Shown piece after piece: positions 30,054-41,601 of a stretch of DNA of 64,000 nt. The DNA comes from Aculops lycopersici (taxonomy: Eukaryota; Arthropoda; Arachnida; Trombidiformes; Eriophyidae): NCBI GenBank assembly GCA_015350385.1, contig WNKI01000002.1:6799500-6863499 (forward strand), written 5' to 3'. The notes under the pieces were generated by a model, which did not search any database, was not told where the DNA came from, and saw nothing but the letters and a program-made list of their open reading frames with translations. The position numbers and the translations under genes are program-made. Each line of letters begins with the position of its first letter. Positions within the stretch are counted from its first letter, which is position 1.

Positions 30054-32565
30054 TTGCCTGGTTGGAGAGCACGAACAACAAGTGGCGCCGCTCGTTAAGC
30101 TCGATGGTCACGACACGAGGGAGGAAAAGTTTGCTGCATCAGTCCGAGGTTCTGCAGTCGAGGCGGCGGCACCAAACCAGTAGACGGACGCCCGGGCGAC
30201 GTTGGAAGTATATATTTGTGGAAGCATACTTTGCCCGCTGGCCACTCGTTGCTACTAATGGGCAATCTGCAAAAAGCGAAGCAAAAGTAAGAAGAGAATC
30301 GGTGGCGGTGGAGGTAGGAGCAGTGGCGGCAACAAGTGGCGCCTCAAGGTTAGAGGTTTGTCTGCATGTCAAATGTCCAGCGAGAAACAGAGACAATGAG
30401 CGAAACTTTGCTCGGCGAAGAAAGGGAGCCACTAAACAGGTAGTTGTCATTTCTTTCCTCTTTCTCCGTGCGCCTACCTGAGCGGGCGGGCGAGCGAGCG
30501 AGCGAGTGAGTGTAACGCGCGCCAGTTTCCTCTTCCTTCTCTCACTTCACTATTGCAATTGTGATTCAGCAAGACAACATTCAATTGCATAAGTCCAATT
30601 GAGACTCGCCTCTTTCCTTCGAAACGAGAAAAGAAATCGCCGCGACTTTACCTGTGTGGCTCAACTTGAAGTCTCGGAGTCACTCATAAGACGTCATGCT
30701 CCAGGAGCTCAAAAGAGAGATGTTGGTTTCCCTCGCAACTTCGTCTTTCGTATCAGTGAGTCAGGGAGTCTACTGTCGACGACATGACCGATTGTCATCA
30801 TCGTCGTCAGTAGTTTGTCTTGGTCTGGAAGTTGGAGTTTTACACTCCTAAGTTCGAACACAATGCCTACAAGTGGCCAACGATGCGACAGGCGAACAGT
30901 AGCCGTCGGCTGGCGATTTGACGGCCAGCGTGACGCAATTTGTTGCCTCTAAAGTTAAAGTTGCTCAACTCTAGGAGACCAGCAGCGCCGCCGCGCGCAC
31001 TGATCCACGGCAACAGGTGAGTCTCGTGGAACCCTTGACTTTGGTAGAGGTGGTGGTTCGTCAAGTTCTTTGAGGAAACTTCTCGCTGCACTAACCATGA
31101 GATAAAATCTTCTATCTCAAGTAAACATCTTAATTTCTCGTTTCTACTATCAGCCATTAGAGGCTATTTAATAGTAGAGAGGAGGACAATTATTTTTGTT
31201 GCCAATTTCAAATCGGAGAGTTTGTTGTTGCGTCGCCGCCAGTCAGCCAGGCGACAAGTTTTCTCTTTCTCGAGCTCACTGTCTCTTGTTCGCCTGGTTG
31301 GATACAAACAGTAGAACAAGCGGCGACCTGTTGATGAAGCTGAATCATGGAACGAGCCGATCGGTTCTCCTAGAAGAAGAAGATACCAAAGTGAACATTA
31401 AAAAAATTGGAGATCACTCAGACTTGCTCTCTCCTGTTACTCGTTTAGGTGTCAGCTGGCCTCTATTGGCTGGCCTTGTAATGAAAGGAGGTTGTAAGTG
31501 AGCCAGAGACAGTCAGACGGATTATGATTGAGCAAGTTGTGCTTTCCAGTTTATGTTCATTATGAGAGTTTCAAGAGTTACAAACAAAAACAGAAGAGAT
31601 ACAGCGACAGCGAGAGACATGGACACAAACAAAAAATTTCGAAAATGACACGAGCGAGACACAGAAGCGCCCGTTTCAGTGAGAGAAAAACTCGTGGGCA
31701 GGTGTGAACCTGACGCTGGCCACCACCACCAGTTACCTGTTGCCGTTATTTTGTTGTTGTGTCCAATTGCATTGCGCTTCCAAGATTGTAGCTGCACCAA
31801 ACTAAGTTGAGTTCATTATGCGCCTTCTCCTCGCTCACCTTACCTCATCTCAGTCATGTTCACGCCCTAGAGACGCGCGATAATCTCGTCCCTTTGATCC
31901 GTCGATTGAGCTCATCATCTTTGTGTAGCAGTCGTCATCGTGGTTGTAATCGTCCTGCTAGCTAGCTAGCTGTTGTCCAAACTTCTCCTGTGTGATGGTT
32001 ATCTTGTCAGCCAACCGGACGACCGGACAGTGAGTAAGTCATTCACTAAGTTGGACAGATTGATGTATGGGTTTCGCATTCACTCTCACTAAACTCAACT
32101 GAACTCAACTAAACCTACTCCTAAAGACGACGCTAGCGACGGAGAGACAGAGTTTCAGAGATACAGAGACACTCTTGGTGGTCAGCCGGTTAACCTGAGT
32201 TTTCCTGAGCTAGACTAAAAAGCTAAAACTCAATGGGGATAGCCACTTGTGCTAGCTCTTACTCCACTAACTGGTGGGAGCTGAGGCGATTAGATTGATC
32301 TTTGCTAAGCTCGAGTTTCTCGCTTGTGCCTCGAAACAAGCGGCAAGCTAGCCAATCGACCGGCGGGCCGGCCAACTGGCTGGCTAGCGAGAGAAACTCT
32401 CACGCGGCCACAAATGAAATTCTCTCCCTCTCCATCTCTTGTTGTATTTGTCAGTATTTGAGCAACGACTACTACCAAGACAAGCTCTGTTAGTTACTAA
32501 GACTACACCTGTACTGCGACAATTCTATTTGACTCCAGGTGTCGTGATAGAAGAGAGTTTATCAC

Positions 32566-32662
32566 TTGGTCTTGGTTCTAAATTCAGTTTCGGTTTTAGT
32601 TTCGCTCAAAGTCTTAGTTTCGGTCTCGCTTTCGCTTTTGGATTCGCTTTCGGTCTCGGTCT
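32566..32662. repeat. Degenerate hexamer repeat (TTTCGS/TTTTGG type)
   Basis: About 16 successive imperfect six-base units such as TTTCGG, TTTCGC, TTTTGG and TCTCGG. In one frame it reads as alternating Phe/Gly/Ala/Leu, which reflects the period rather than a gene. Confidence 0.6.
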
Positions 32663-33461
32663 AAATACGCCGGCCAACGTGAGCAACAAACGGCCACTTG
32701 TTAGCCCCCAGTCTAGTTAGTCATAGACAACAACAACAAGACCGACTAGAGTCTCTAAAATGACGGCAACGGCGACGACCTGCAGAGTTAACGAGCGAGC
32801 GCTCACCTGCCCAAGCTCCTCAATGGGATAACTTCATCTGTAGACTGGCCACTCGAATCGAAAAGAAACTAGTTAGACGCTAACAAGACGCTAGCTTCAG
32901 TTGGTCGTCTAGCCACCCGGCTAACTGGTTGGCCACATGAGTTAGTAGTAATGTTTGGTGACAATCATGAGCGTCGGCCAATTGATTGCTGCTTTCAGGT
33001 GAATTTTTGAGTTAAATTGGAGTTTAAGTTGTCTGTCTTTGTAATTTCGTGTCACTTCTCTGCGTTGATGTTATGCAAACTAAACTAAACTCACAGATAT
33101 ACATGCAACTGGTTGTAATTCAATCCGCCCTCTGCCACTGGGAGTGTAATTCGATTCGATGCGATTGAGGCAAACCAATTCATTAAACCGCATCAAATTC
33201 GTAGCTTCCAGCTCAGGGGACTGAGTTTCTGCTCACCGTAGATAGCATTGGAAAAAAGTCAACACTTTCCGCGGTTTCCGTTGCCAATCGAAACGCCCAC
33301 CTGTCGGCTTTTTGCCCCTGCTTTTGCATGCCTCTACCGGTACCGGTACTTTCACTTGCTCGCTCAGTCGGACTGTTGTTTCACTCCCTCGCTAGCTCCA
33401 GCGACATTCTGATAATCACATGATAATTTGAATCGAGAAACCAATCAAGTGGCCTGTCTTT

Positions 33462-33467
33462 TATAAA
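33462..33467 (+). promoter_or_regulatory. TATA box, probably for amnionless
   Basis: TATAAA about 330 bp (including the N gap) before the amnionless ATG. ACTATTCAGAAG at about 33492 is a reasonable initiator. Confidence 0.45.
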
Positions 33468-33518
33468 CTCGCCCCTTTTTTAAATTGAGCAACTATTCAG
33501 AAGTCAAGTTAAGTAGGA

Positions 33519-33657
33519 NNNNNNNNNNNNNNNNNNNNNNNNNNNNNNNNNNNNNNNNNNNNNNNNNNNNNNNNNNNNNNNNNNNNNNNNNNNNNNNNNN
33601 NNNNNNNNNNNNNNNNNNNNNNNNNNNNNNNNNNNNNNNNNNNNNNNNNNNNNNNNN
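33519..33657. other. Assembly gap (139 N)
   Basis: Run of N ending in a GAGAGA tract. It lies in the presumed 5' UTR of amnionless. Confidence 0.95.
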
Positions 33658-33792
33658 GAGAGAGAGAGAGAAAATCAACGGAGCGGCAGTAGGGGTGATA
33701 TCGTGTTGCGCAATCGGTGTCGCCGCCATCGGCAGCGACGACGTCAATACTTCGACCTCAAGTCAAATTCAACAAGCACCCTCGTGATCGTG

Positions 33793-35778
33793 ATGTCTGC
33801 TTGCATCTTGTCGCGATCCATGCTAATTATGCTGCTCGTTGCAGGTGGCGGTTTAGTCTTGGCGAAGAGTCCAGCGGCGAACACGGAAGTCCAAAGGGAA
33901 TCCCAGCACCAAGAGCAACACCGAGAGCAACAAGGAAACAACCAACAGCAAACTGTACACCCCGTTTTGGTGGAACGAAAGTATTGGCTAGGCGATACGG
34001 AATTTGGCAAGCGAGATAATTGGCGCTCTCGAGAGAAACCTTGCACTCTATTGGAGCGTATTAATATCATTGAGCAATCCGTTATATCGATGGGCGATTC
34101 AATGGACGATATTGGCCATCTACTTGAGTCCAATATTGGGGATCTCACCTTAGCTGAGAGTGGAATTCTGCTGCTCGAGGAGGACTCGCCTATCGACTCG
34201 ATTGATCCCATGTTCATCAAATACCTCAACGAGTCGGGCGATTGTGTGGAATTCAGCGACGAGCACAATCATCTGTTTGAGTTTGGCCTCGATGACGACC
34301 AGAAGAGTTGGTTTAATCCTGACAATTGGATCTCGTCGCTAGATGAAAGTGGCGCCGTTGATTGGTCACCCGAATCGCATAGGATTCCTTGTGGCGAGGA
34401 TGTCGCCGTTTTTGGCGATAGAAGATATGATTTATTTCCCACAATTGAGTCGAATGAACGCGAAAAGTCGCTTAGTTTCAAGGTTAACTTCAAGCCAAGT
34501 GCCTTCACGAGGGACTTATTGCTCGACGCTAATCACCAAAACCAAGACAACACAACTACCACCGCCACTAGCCCAGTGGGCAACCTGAGAGTTTCGCGAC
34601 TAATAATTGCTGGCCAAAAGTATAATCAGGAGGAGTTTATGAAATTGGTTGGCTCGGATATATACAAGCAATTGCTATTTCAATTCAACGAAGACACCTA
34701 CGATGGTCAAGCAGTGGGAGCAACAGGTGATCAATTACCGCTAGACAGTCAAGCGGCTGGAGGCGTAGGTAACTCGTTACTCACAATTGACGAGTCTTCA
34801 GTGCATGCCGACATTGAGCCAGAGGTTTGCCGTGACGAAGCGGGTTGCCTGTGCGGAAATGAGGATGCTAATGTAATGAAACTCGTTTGCTCATTTCACG
34901 AGCCGCTCTCGCCTGAGGATCATCCATGTCACGATCCCATTGAGTCGCCAGGTTATTGTAACAAAATTTGCGCTTCCAGCCTGACAATCGTTATGGATCC
35001 AAGCAAATTCAGCGAACGCTTTCTTATCAATCACATGGACAAGCTGGTTGAAAGTGCCGAGGATCAAACGATAAGCGAGAACGTTTTCACCGGAACTCGA
35101 CGGACGCATGTGAATCGGTACGAGATAACCTTTAGAAACATACCTGGCCAATCAACGGAAGACCTGAGTTTTGACGGCACTCGAGAGCGTCGATTGGCTA
35201 TCTTGGTGCAGGAGAGTCTAGAGAAAGGTAAGTCGAAGCGGGAGTAGAAGTAGTAATGGTAATAGTAGGGGTAGTATCAGTCGTTATTGAGATTAGATCA
35301 CGAATATAACATTGTTGCTGAGATAACTAACACTTTCACTTCCACTTGTTACGCACCAATTTTTTTATTCTATAACAAAATCCCCGCTACCTAACAAGAC
35401 GCCATCAAAAGTTATTACGGAATCAAGTCGATGAGCATCAAGTCAAGTGTCTCGTGGCGGAGGGGAAATCGTGATCTAGTTTTCTGGGCTACATTGATGC
35501 TCACCCTCCCGCTGGCCGTAATAATCTATGCTCAAAATGAGGGATTTATACAAAAGATTGAGTTGCATCAATACATTTTGTCGCGTTTGCTCAGCCGACA
35601 GCAACAAGATAGACAACAAACAGGTGGCTTCAATGTTGGCCAGGACGAATCTTTTGTACGATTTAGTGAGCCTCGCATAGCGACAGACGATAATGACTTA
35701 ATCAACCAGGAGATCCAACTACTTGAGTTGGAGGGAAATTGTAGCGGAGAATCGATAAACGAAGAGCAGCAATTGTAA
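33793..35778 (+). CDS. AMN: Amnionless, endocytic receptor membrane subunit, one intron
   Basis: Exon 1 is 33793-35227 and exon 2 is 35399-35778. The 171-bp intron starts GTAAGT and ends AACAAG. Phase matches (G|AC gives Asp), giving 604 residues. Start chosen at the ATG giving a signal peptide (MSACILSRSMLIMLLVAGGG). Family landmarks: ERKYWLGDTEFGKRDNW, WFNPDNWIS, RIPCGEDVAVFGDRRYDLFP, the Cys-rich module CRDEAGCLCGNEDAN through CHDPIESPGYCNKIC, and one membrane helix (about residues 505-523, FWATLMLTLPLAVIIYA). Amnionless anchors cubilin at the plasma membrane and drives its endocytosis; in insects it acts in nephrocytes. It is longer than human AMN (about 450) because of polar N-terminal and loop insertions. 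The cytoplasmic tail shows no clear FxNPxF signal. Confidence 0.9.
35228..35398 (+). other. Amnionless intron
   Basis: GTAAGT donor and AACAAG acceptor. The joined frame reads ESLEK-DAIKSYYG and continues to the membrane helix. Confidence 0.8.
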
Positions 35779-36049
35779 TTCGATTCGTGATAAAACTTGT
35801 TCCTAGTTTATTTGAGATCACGTTTGACTTGGACCATCATCACTAAATTTGGCATTGACACTCATGCATGATTTTGCATGCAAAATAGTTACAAACTCTT
35901 GCTTGTGTGTCATAATTATCTAGTTGAACAAAACTGGCTGTTTGCTCACCTGTTGTCTTTTGGTCACATCCACATGCTTGTTGCTAGTGTATTTACAGTG
36001 ATTAGAGCTTTGGACTTGGGAGTTTTTAAATTTTGTGATTACCAATATA

Positions 36050-37453
36050 TCAACTAACGCCCAATTTATCATAACAATGAACTTTTACTCGCTTTGGATC
36101 ATACTCTGTCCTACCCATTGGATTTTGACAACCAGATGAAATGCAGCCACACGGAAAAGTGCCACGGTCTACATGACAATTCACGCCAAGCTTGCTGCAT
36201 TCACATAATCCAGGTATGCACTGATTGACACACTTGCATCCGGCCCTATCACGAGATTCGCGAATCTTCTTGCACTCCCTCTTCTCAGCTGGATCTATGC
36301 GTCCAACACCCGAGGCTCTTAGCAGAGATCGTCTTAGTTTCACTCCGATTGGTTGCAAGAATATAAAATTGTTTGCCTCTAACTCGGTGTCGGAAATATC
36401 ACTAAACTCGGAAAACGACGAGTCCTCGTCGTCACGGTCGCCGCTTTCGTTGTCATCGTCGTCGTCAGATGTGGTTGTCGTTGAGGGGGTTGGTGATGAG
36501 GTTGAGGATGATGTTGAATTGCAACGGATTTGATCGAAACTTTCCTCTTCGTTGTCGTCGCCGTCTTCTCGCTCTGATTGTTCTGAGGATCGATTGCCGC
36601 CACTTTTATTGTTGTTTTTGTTTCGGTTATTGCGAGCAGCTGATTTGCTTCTACTGCCTCGATCCGAGTCAAATCTAATCTTGAGTAATATCTCCCTCCT
36701 ACTTCTCCTCTTAACCTCTTCGAATAAATCCACGCTGAACTTTCTTCTCTTAAAGTGTTTGTTGGACATGCCTAATGTTGAGCCTCCTTGGGACGGTATG
36801 GATGAGAAACCCTGTGATCGGGGAAAATAGAAGAGTGTCACACTATCAAATCCAACAGCTTTCCTCTGACTCATGCCAGCCGATACTCTAGCTCTTGTCA
36901 TCTCGATACTTGAAGATTGTCCAGTCTCCGTGGGTCCGTCGACTTGGTCTAGTCTCTGATCTTGTAGCTGTTGCTGATTTGCCAATAGTTGTAGGGTTAT
37001 ATTATTGAAGGATTGATCTGAGGAATGAGAGGAATCTATCTCAACAATATTGGTCATCACAGATGATTCCTCATCTTCAAATATAATATCTTCATCGACA
37101 CAACTTGTTTCAATTAAAGTTTCTTGTCTAATATTATTGCCGTTCACCTCGGAAATGCAGATATCATTTTGGTTGTGGCTTTTGCTCTTCGTGATAATAT
37201 TGTTGCTACAACTACTACCACTATTGCAAACCTCGAAATTGGTAGAGCGAGAGGCAGGGTTGAGGTGATTTTGGTGGTTTTGGTTGGTGTCCAAATCATT
37301 TGAGGCAAGGTGCGATTGTTTTGTTTGCTCTGGCCAAGTCATTGTTGTTGGAGGTGGTAGTGGTTTTTCATTTTCCATGCTAACATTTTCTTTCAGCCTA
37401 ATATCTGGAGGTGTGGCCTCCGCCTCAATCGGAGGTACCTGGCCAATATCCAT
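36050..37453 (-). CDS. Axud1: Cysteine/serine-rich nuclear protein (Axud1/CSRNP)
   Basis: 467 residues, intronless as read. The conserved family blocks are present: VTLFYFPRSQGFSSIPSQGG, STLGMSNKHFKRRKFSVDLF, then after a Ser/Asp-rich acidic region GVGRIDPAEKRECKKIRESR and a Cys-rich segment (CKCVNQCIPGLCECSKLG, CGCISSGCQNPMGR, YDPKRVKVH). CSRNP/Axud1 proteins are nuclear, bind DNA and act downstream of Axin/Wnt and JNK signalling in growth control and apoptosis. The N-terminal ~150 residues are Asn/Ser-rich and unconserved. The protein stops about 10 residues after RVKVH, earlier than usual, so a 3' exon may be missing from this reading. Confidence 0.88.
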   Translation of the reverse strand: MDIGQVPPIEAEATPPDIRLKENVSMENEKPLPPPTTMTWPEQTKQSHLASNDLDTNQNHQNHLNPASRSTNFEVCNSGSSCSNNIITKSKSHNQNDICISEVNGNNIRQETLIETSCVDEDIIFEDEESSVMTNIVEIDSSHSSDQSFNNITLQLLANQQQLQDQRLDQVDGPTETGQSSSIEMTRARVSAGMSQRKAVGFDSVTLFYFPRSQGFSSIPSQGGSTLGMSNKHFKRRKFSVDLFEEVKRRSRREILLKIRFDSDRGSRSKSAARNNRNKNNNKSGGNRSSEQSEREDGDDNEEESFDQIRCNSTSSSTSSPTPSTTTTSDDDDDNESGDRDDEDSSFSEFSDISDTELEANNFIFLQPIGVKLRRSLLRASGVGRIDPAEKRECKKIRESRDRAGCKCVNQCIPGLCECSKLGVNCHVDRGTFPCGCISSGCQNPMGRTEYDPKRVKVHCYDKLGVS

Positions 37454-38830
37454 GCAAGTATAATTATATGTATATTTTCAGTCGTGGTAGGAGGAATATA
37501 TGGTAATACTAGTATAAGGTCCAATTAACAACCGTCTTGTTGTTGTGGTGGCTAAAAACGAAAGAGTAGGGAGAAATATAAATTTCACAAGTAGCTTGCT
37601 TGTTCTCTCTTTCTCTCTCTCTCTCTCACACACACTATCTGCCTCACACGCAGACAATGAGAATTCCTATTCTTGTATATTGCTTTCGAATGCAAGGCAA
37701 TCTGGCTGGCACAAATCCAAGCGGCGAGTTGAGCGACGTGTGTGCAATTTTTCAACGCACAAGGTGATGGCAAAATGCAATGTTGATTTTGTGCGATTCC
37801 CATGGTTTGCGGGCTTCACGAATGGTGATGCATTTCACGGGCCACAACATCGGAAACGCAGCTCAAACTGTGAGGCGCCGCAGCTTTTTCTGTTGCGGTG
37901 CTTCCAACAACTTGGAGTGCGTTCTTGGGCCAGAAAGTTGCCTCTCGCGCAACAACAGCAGCAGCAACAACTGCGCGTGCCAACAGTATGGACTCTACAC
38001 AGGTAACAGGTGCACCTACCTTAGAGTGCTCGAAGTGGCAACAAAAAGAACATTACAACTTGCCAAATTGGTTTACGTTGTTACGATCATTGATTGCGTT
38101 CTCGCGAATTTGAGAGGCCCTCTCTTGAGCTTAGCGTTCATTCAAAGAATTGGCAATTTCCGCTCCCTACAGTTGGCAAGACAAACCGGAACTTCTGGTT
38201 TAGCTACAGGTTAACTTGTGGCTCAACTCGATGGTTCAGATTCAGCTCAGGTATTGCGTATCTTTACATAGCTAAAATCTTAGCAGAGAATTAAGGCGTA
38301 TGAGGAAAAGGGAAATGAACATTTTCTTTGGGCCAGTTGAGTTGCTAACACTTAAGAGTGAGAGAAGCTGGCCCCGGAGAAACATGTTCCCAGAAGTTTC
38401 GAATCAATCATTGATTGTCAAAGATGACAGGCTTCCATCAGTCTCTGCTCAAATTAGCATCCAGTCAAATGGCATAACACAACAAATAGCTGGTTTTAAC
38501 TCGGCAAAATTGATCCATGCGTCAAGTTGCCAGGTGCAAGGTTATGAAGGCGAGTTGTCACTTTTTTCGACTGAAAATCATTTACTTCAATGTTTATTTG
38601 GCAGGATGAGATTGCTCAGAGGTTTGTTTTCACCTGGCCACTTCAAGCATGACGATTTCTTAGAATCAACGCAGATGACGCAAAAGCGCTAGGCCACTCA
38701 TTAGCAAGACCGGCTGCCGAAGCATCAGGCTGATTGAGGTTGAGTGGTGTGGATCGCGCGTTTGTAATCGGATTCCTACGCCTCTTACGTTGGAATGTAC
38801 GTATTAAGAGAACTGGGTTGATGCAATTTA

Positions 38831-38866
38831 ATGCTGATTATTTCAATGAGGTGAAATAACCAGCAT
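38831..38866. repeat. 15-bp inverted repeat with one mismatch
   Basis: ATGCTGATTATTTCA, loop ATGAGG, then TGAAATAACCAGCAT. Confidence 0.8.
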
Positions 38867-39517
38867 CCGCACTGTCAACTTGAATATGAAATTTGAATGA
38901 AGCTGATCTGCTTGTTTGCCTCCGCTAGTCACATGGACACCGAATGGCCGCAGTGGTGGCCGACGAGCGCACCCTGAAAGAGCACGTAGAATACGCTGCT
39001 TCAGTTTTGCCGCATATCGCCGGCGGCCCGCGACTACGGTGCCGGCAAAATGCATGCGAGCGAGTTAGCGCGTTTGCGTGCTACAGCCGCACCACCACAA
39101 GGGGGGAGTGCAGAGCGCGAGCCGAACGCAAACCGCTGCAACAAAAGGCACACACTACATGTTCAAACACGGGAGGTGGGGGAAAGATAATTTTGAGAAA
39201 AAAAAGCGAACAAGAACTAATCTCTCTTCAAAGATTTTAGTTGAAGAAAAAAGAGAAGTCACACTACTTGAAGCCACTGTATTCCTCAACAAACCATTGG
39301 ACGGAACGACACAAGTTAATTTGGTCACCTCCATGTTCCATTCATAAAAAATCCCACGTCGGAAATAGAACCTAGGTTGGCGTCGACCACTTTGTCATTA
39401 TTTGACTAAAGAAATTGTCCATGAGAAAGAGAAAGAGAAACCATTTGATTCACCTCTTGTCGCGCTATCGCTACTACCCTCTCGAAATCTACCCATCTCA
39501 TTATTGATCAGTCACAA

Positions 39518-39525
39518 TATATAAA
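39518..39525 (+). promoter_or_regulatory. TATA box, probably for PGGT1B
   Basis: TATATAAA about 220 bp upstream of the ATG at 39746. Confidence 0.45.
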
Positions 39526-39745
39526 CCCCATTACCTCATTCATCTATTTATCTCAAATTGTAAGTAGTATATAACTGCAAACTACTTAGACTATTAATTG
39601 TCCAAAAATCGATGGAAATCTCTCAGATATTTGTCAAAAATTTTGATCGACTCAACAAAGATTCATCAACTTGGAAAAGCTTATGTTGCCGGCAAAGAAT
39701 ATATAACGGCAATCACAACACTATCAAAAAAAACTAGATAACAAG

Positions 39746-41215
39746 ATGCAAGATCTTTGTTTTGCACGTAAAGTTTTAAGCGAGGATTTCCTCTATGAGG
39801 AGCATGTTAATTATCTACTGAAACTATTAAAGAGGCCGGCAAGCGGAACGCCGGTTGGTATCGTCGAAGCCCACCGATTGAGCACTTTATTTTTCGTTGT
39901 TTCAGGATTAGACTTGTTAGGCGCCTTGGATACGAGATTATCGCGCTCGGACAGAGAGGATATAATTGAATGGATATACTCACACCAGGTGGACATAAAC
40001 AAAGTTAAAATTCCGTGTTATGTTAGCAGCCTAAATGATGGCTGCGATAACGACCAAGACAATGAAGAGGGAAATGAAGAGGAAACCTCGACACCTAAAA
40101 CCAGGAAGCAAAATACTGGTAGATCAACCACCACCGCCACAACAAAACCTGTACCAACTACACCTACAAATAATGCCCAATCCTTAGCAACATCCAATGC
40201 AAACAATCTGAACAACAACAACACCAGCACTAACAATACAATCACGTTGACACCTACATCAATATTATCAACGACGCAAGCGACTAGTGAAAGCAATACA
40301 ACTACAACAAACACAAGTACTAATACCAAATCACCAAAACCAAAAGCTGTGGACAAGCACACGTATCAGGAGAGAGTTGGCTACTCTGGATTCCGCGCCA
40401 CGAGCATGATGAACAACGATGTTCCCTCCGATTGTGGAGCATTAACTATGAACTATTGTGCCCTAGCCACATTGATTATACTTGGCGATGACCTCAAGCG
40501 AGTGGATAGGAAATCAATTATAGCTGGCATGAAGCAAATGCAACTGCCAGATGGTAGCTTTAAACCCTCGGTCCTAGGCGGTGAGACCGACATGCGGTTA
40601 GTATATTGCGCCGCTGCCGTATCAAGGTTACTAAACGATTGGTCAGGTATTGATAAGGACGAATGTGCCAAATTTATCAGAAATAGCCTAAGCTATGAGG
40701 GAGCCTTTGCACAGTGTCCTGGTGCGGAGGCTCACGGTGGGTCGACGTATTGCGCCCTTGCGTCCTTGAAGCTAATGTCAAAGTTGGAAGATACTCTTAG
40801 TCAGGAGGAGATCGACAGGCTAATTAGATGGTGCATTGACCGATTTGATCATGGATTTTCGGGCAGACCTAACAAAGATCAGGACACGTGTTACTCCTTC
40901 TGGATAGGCGCTTGCCTAGTGATACTAGATCATTTCAAGTTCATTGAACAGAAGAATCTGCTCGAATTTATCCTACAAGCTCAAGAGGAACGCGGTGGTC
41001 TCAGTAAGGTACCCGATTTCTATCCAGACCCCTTGCACACCTACCTGGGCTTTGCTGGCCTAACCTTTGTTGATGACAGTCTATGTTCAGCACGACGAAT
41101 CAACTTGCTCAAACTGGACCCGACTCTAAATATTAGCGTAAGGGCCAAGAATTTCCTCGAGAAACTACACGACCACTGGAATCGAGGTGGACAAATTATG
41201 AGTAATTGTCCATAG
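39746..41215 (+). CDS. PGGT1B: Geranylgeranyltransferase type I beta subunit
   Basis: 489 residues, intronless. With the shared alpha subunit this enzyme attaches geranylgeranyl to CaaL proteins such as Rho and Rac. Matches to the animal beta subunit: LFFVVSGLDLLGALD, DIIEWIYSHQV, GFRATSM, LATLIILGDDL, GSFKPSVLGGETDMRLVYCA, AEAHGGSTYCALASL, GRPNKDQDTCYSFW and DPLHTYLGFAGL. The zinc ligands Asp and Cys of DQDTC and His of DPLHTY are present. It is about 110 residues longer than the human protein because of a Thr/Asn-rich low-complexity insertion (about residues 95-205) between the first helices and the barrel. Confidence 0.95.
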   Translation: MQDLCFARKVLSEDFLYEEHVNYLLKLLKRPASGTPVGIVEAHRLSTLFFVVSGLDLLGALDTRLSRSDREDIIEWIYSHQVDINKVKIPCYVSSLNDGCDNDQDNEEGNEEETSTPKTRKQNTGRSTTTATTKPVPTTPTNNAQSLATSNANNLNNNNTSTNNTITLTPTSILSTTQATSESNTTTTNTSTNTKSPKPKAVDKHTYQERVGYSGFRATSMMNNDVPSDCGALTMNYCALATLIILGDDLKRVDRKSIIAGMKQMQLPDGSFKPSVLGGETDMRLVYCAAAVSRLLNDWSGIDKDECAKFIRNSLSYEGAFAQCPGAEAHGGSTYCALASLKLMSKLEDTLSQEEIDRLIRWCIDRFDHGFSGRPNKDQDTCYSFWIGACLVILDHFKFIEQKNLLEFILQAQEERGGLSKVPDFYPDPLHTYLGFAGLTFVDDSLCSARRINLLKLDPTLNISVRAKNFLEKLHDHWNRGGQIMSNCP

Positions 41216-41223
41216 CACTTAAC

Positions 41224-41229
41224 AATAAA
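41224..41229 (+). terminator. Polyadenylation signal for PGGT1B
   Basis: AATAAA only 8 bp after the stop codon, implying a very short 3' UTR. Confidence 0.5.
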
Positions 41230-41595
41230 CGAACCCATACTATCAAATCACTCTCTTTGCTCATATGTACTTGACCGTAAATGTTCTGCATGTTATCGAA
41301 AACTTGAGGCCACGGTGCTCGATGAGTTATTCGTTGTCAAGACCATCTTATTACTCAATGCACACAAACTGAGGCCACTTGACCAAGGCGGTATTTTTCG
41401 CTCACAATTGATCTGTGATCTAGTTTGTTGTTTATTGGTTTGAACTAGTGTCTAACTGTTCCGATGTTATGTTTTCACTCCTTGTTTCCATATCATTATT
41501 AATAACATTAATGAAAAAGCATTTATAATATTGGCATTAATAATAATAGTTTGGAGCGATAAATTCACCCGACACAACACATGTGCTATGTGCTT

Positions 41596-41601
41596 TTTAT
41601 T
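41596..41601 (-). terminator. Polyadenylation signal for ATP synthase subunit c
   Basis: TTTATT on the plus strand (AATAAA on minus), about 55 bp past the stop. Confidence 0.55.

Larger units (their letters stand above)
27815..33792. other. Large intergenic region before amnionless
   Basis: About 6 kb without a recognised gene. It contains CCACYTGTTG elements (29914, 30076, 30330) and many one-base variants, hairpins at 29454-29491 and 30016-30053, a degenerate TTTCGG-type hexamer repeat at about 32566-32662, a GA microsatellite (29056-29080), a 139-base N gap (33519-33657), and a TATA box at 33462. ORFs up to 196 codons are compositional and unsupported. Confidence 0.45.
37454..39745. other. 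Intergenic region between Axud1 and PGGT1B
   Basis: About 2.3 kb. A CT/CA microsatellite lies near 37608-37635. A 15-bp hairpin with one mismatch is at 38831-38866. A GC-rich block is near 38940-39130, and a TATA box at 39518. A 130-codon ORF at 38300 has no recognisable domain. Confidence 0.45.

Noticed and set aside
29644..30481. Overlapping ORFs of 179 and 196 codons
   Set aside because: Two different frames open at once, containing a perfect hairpin and E-box motifs; no recognisable protein features.
35871..35886. Perfect palindrome ATTTTGCATGCAAAAT
   Set aside because: Short and without a loop; no link to a gene feature, so not listed as an element.
38300..38692. 130-codon plus-strand ORF
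   Set aside because: No signal peptide, domain or homology recognised; isolated in intergenic DNA.
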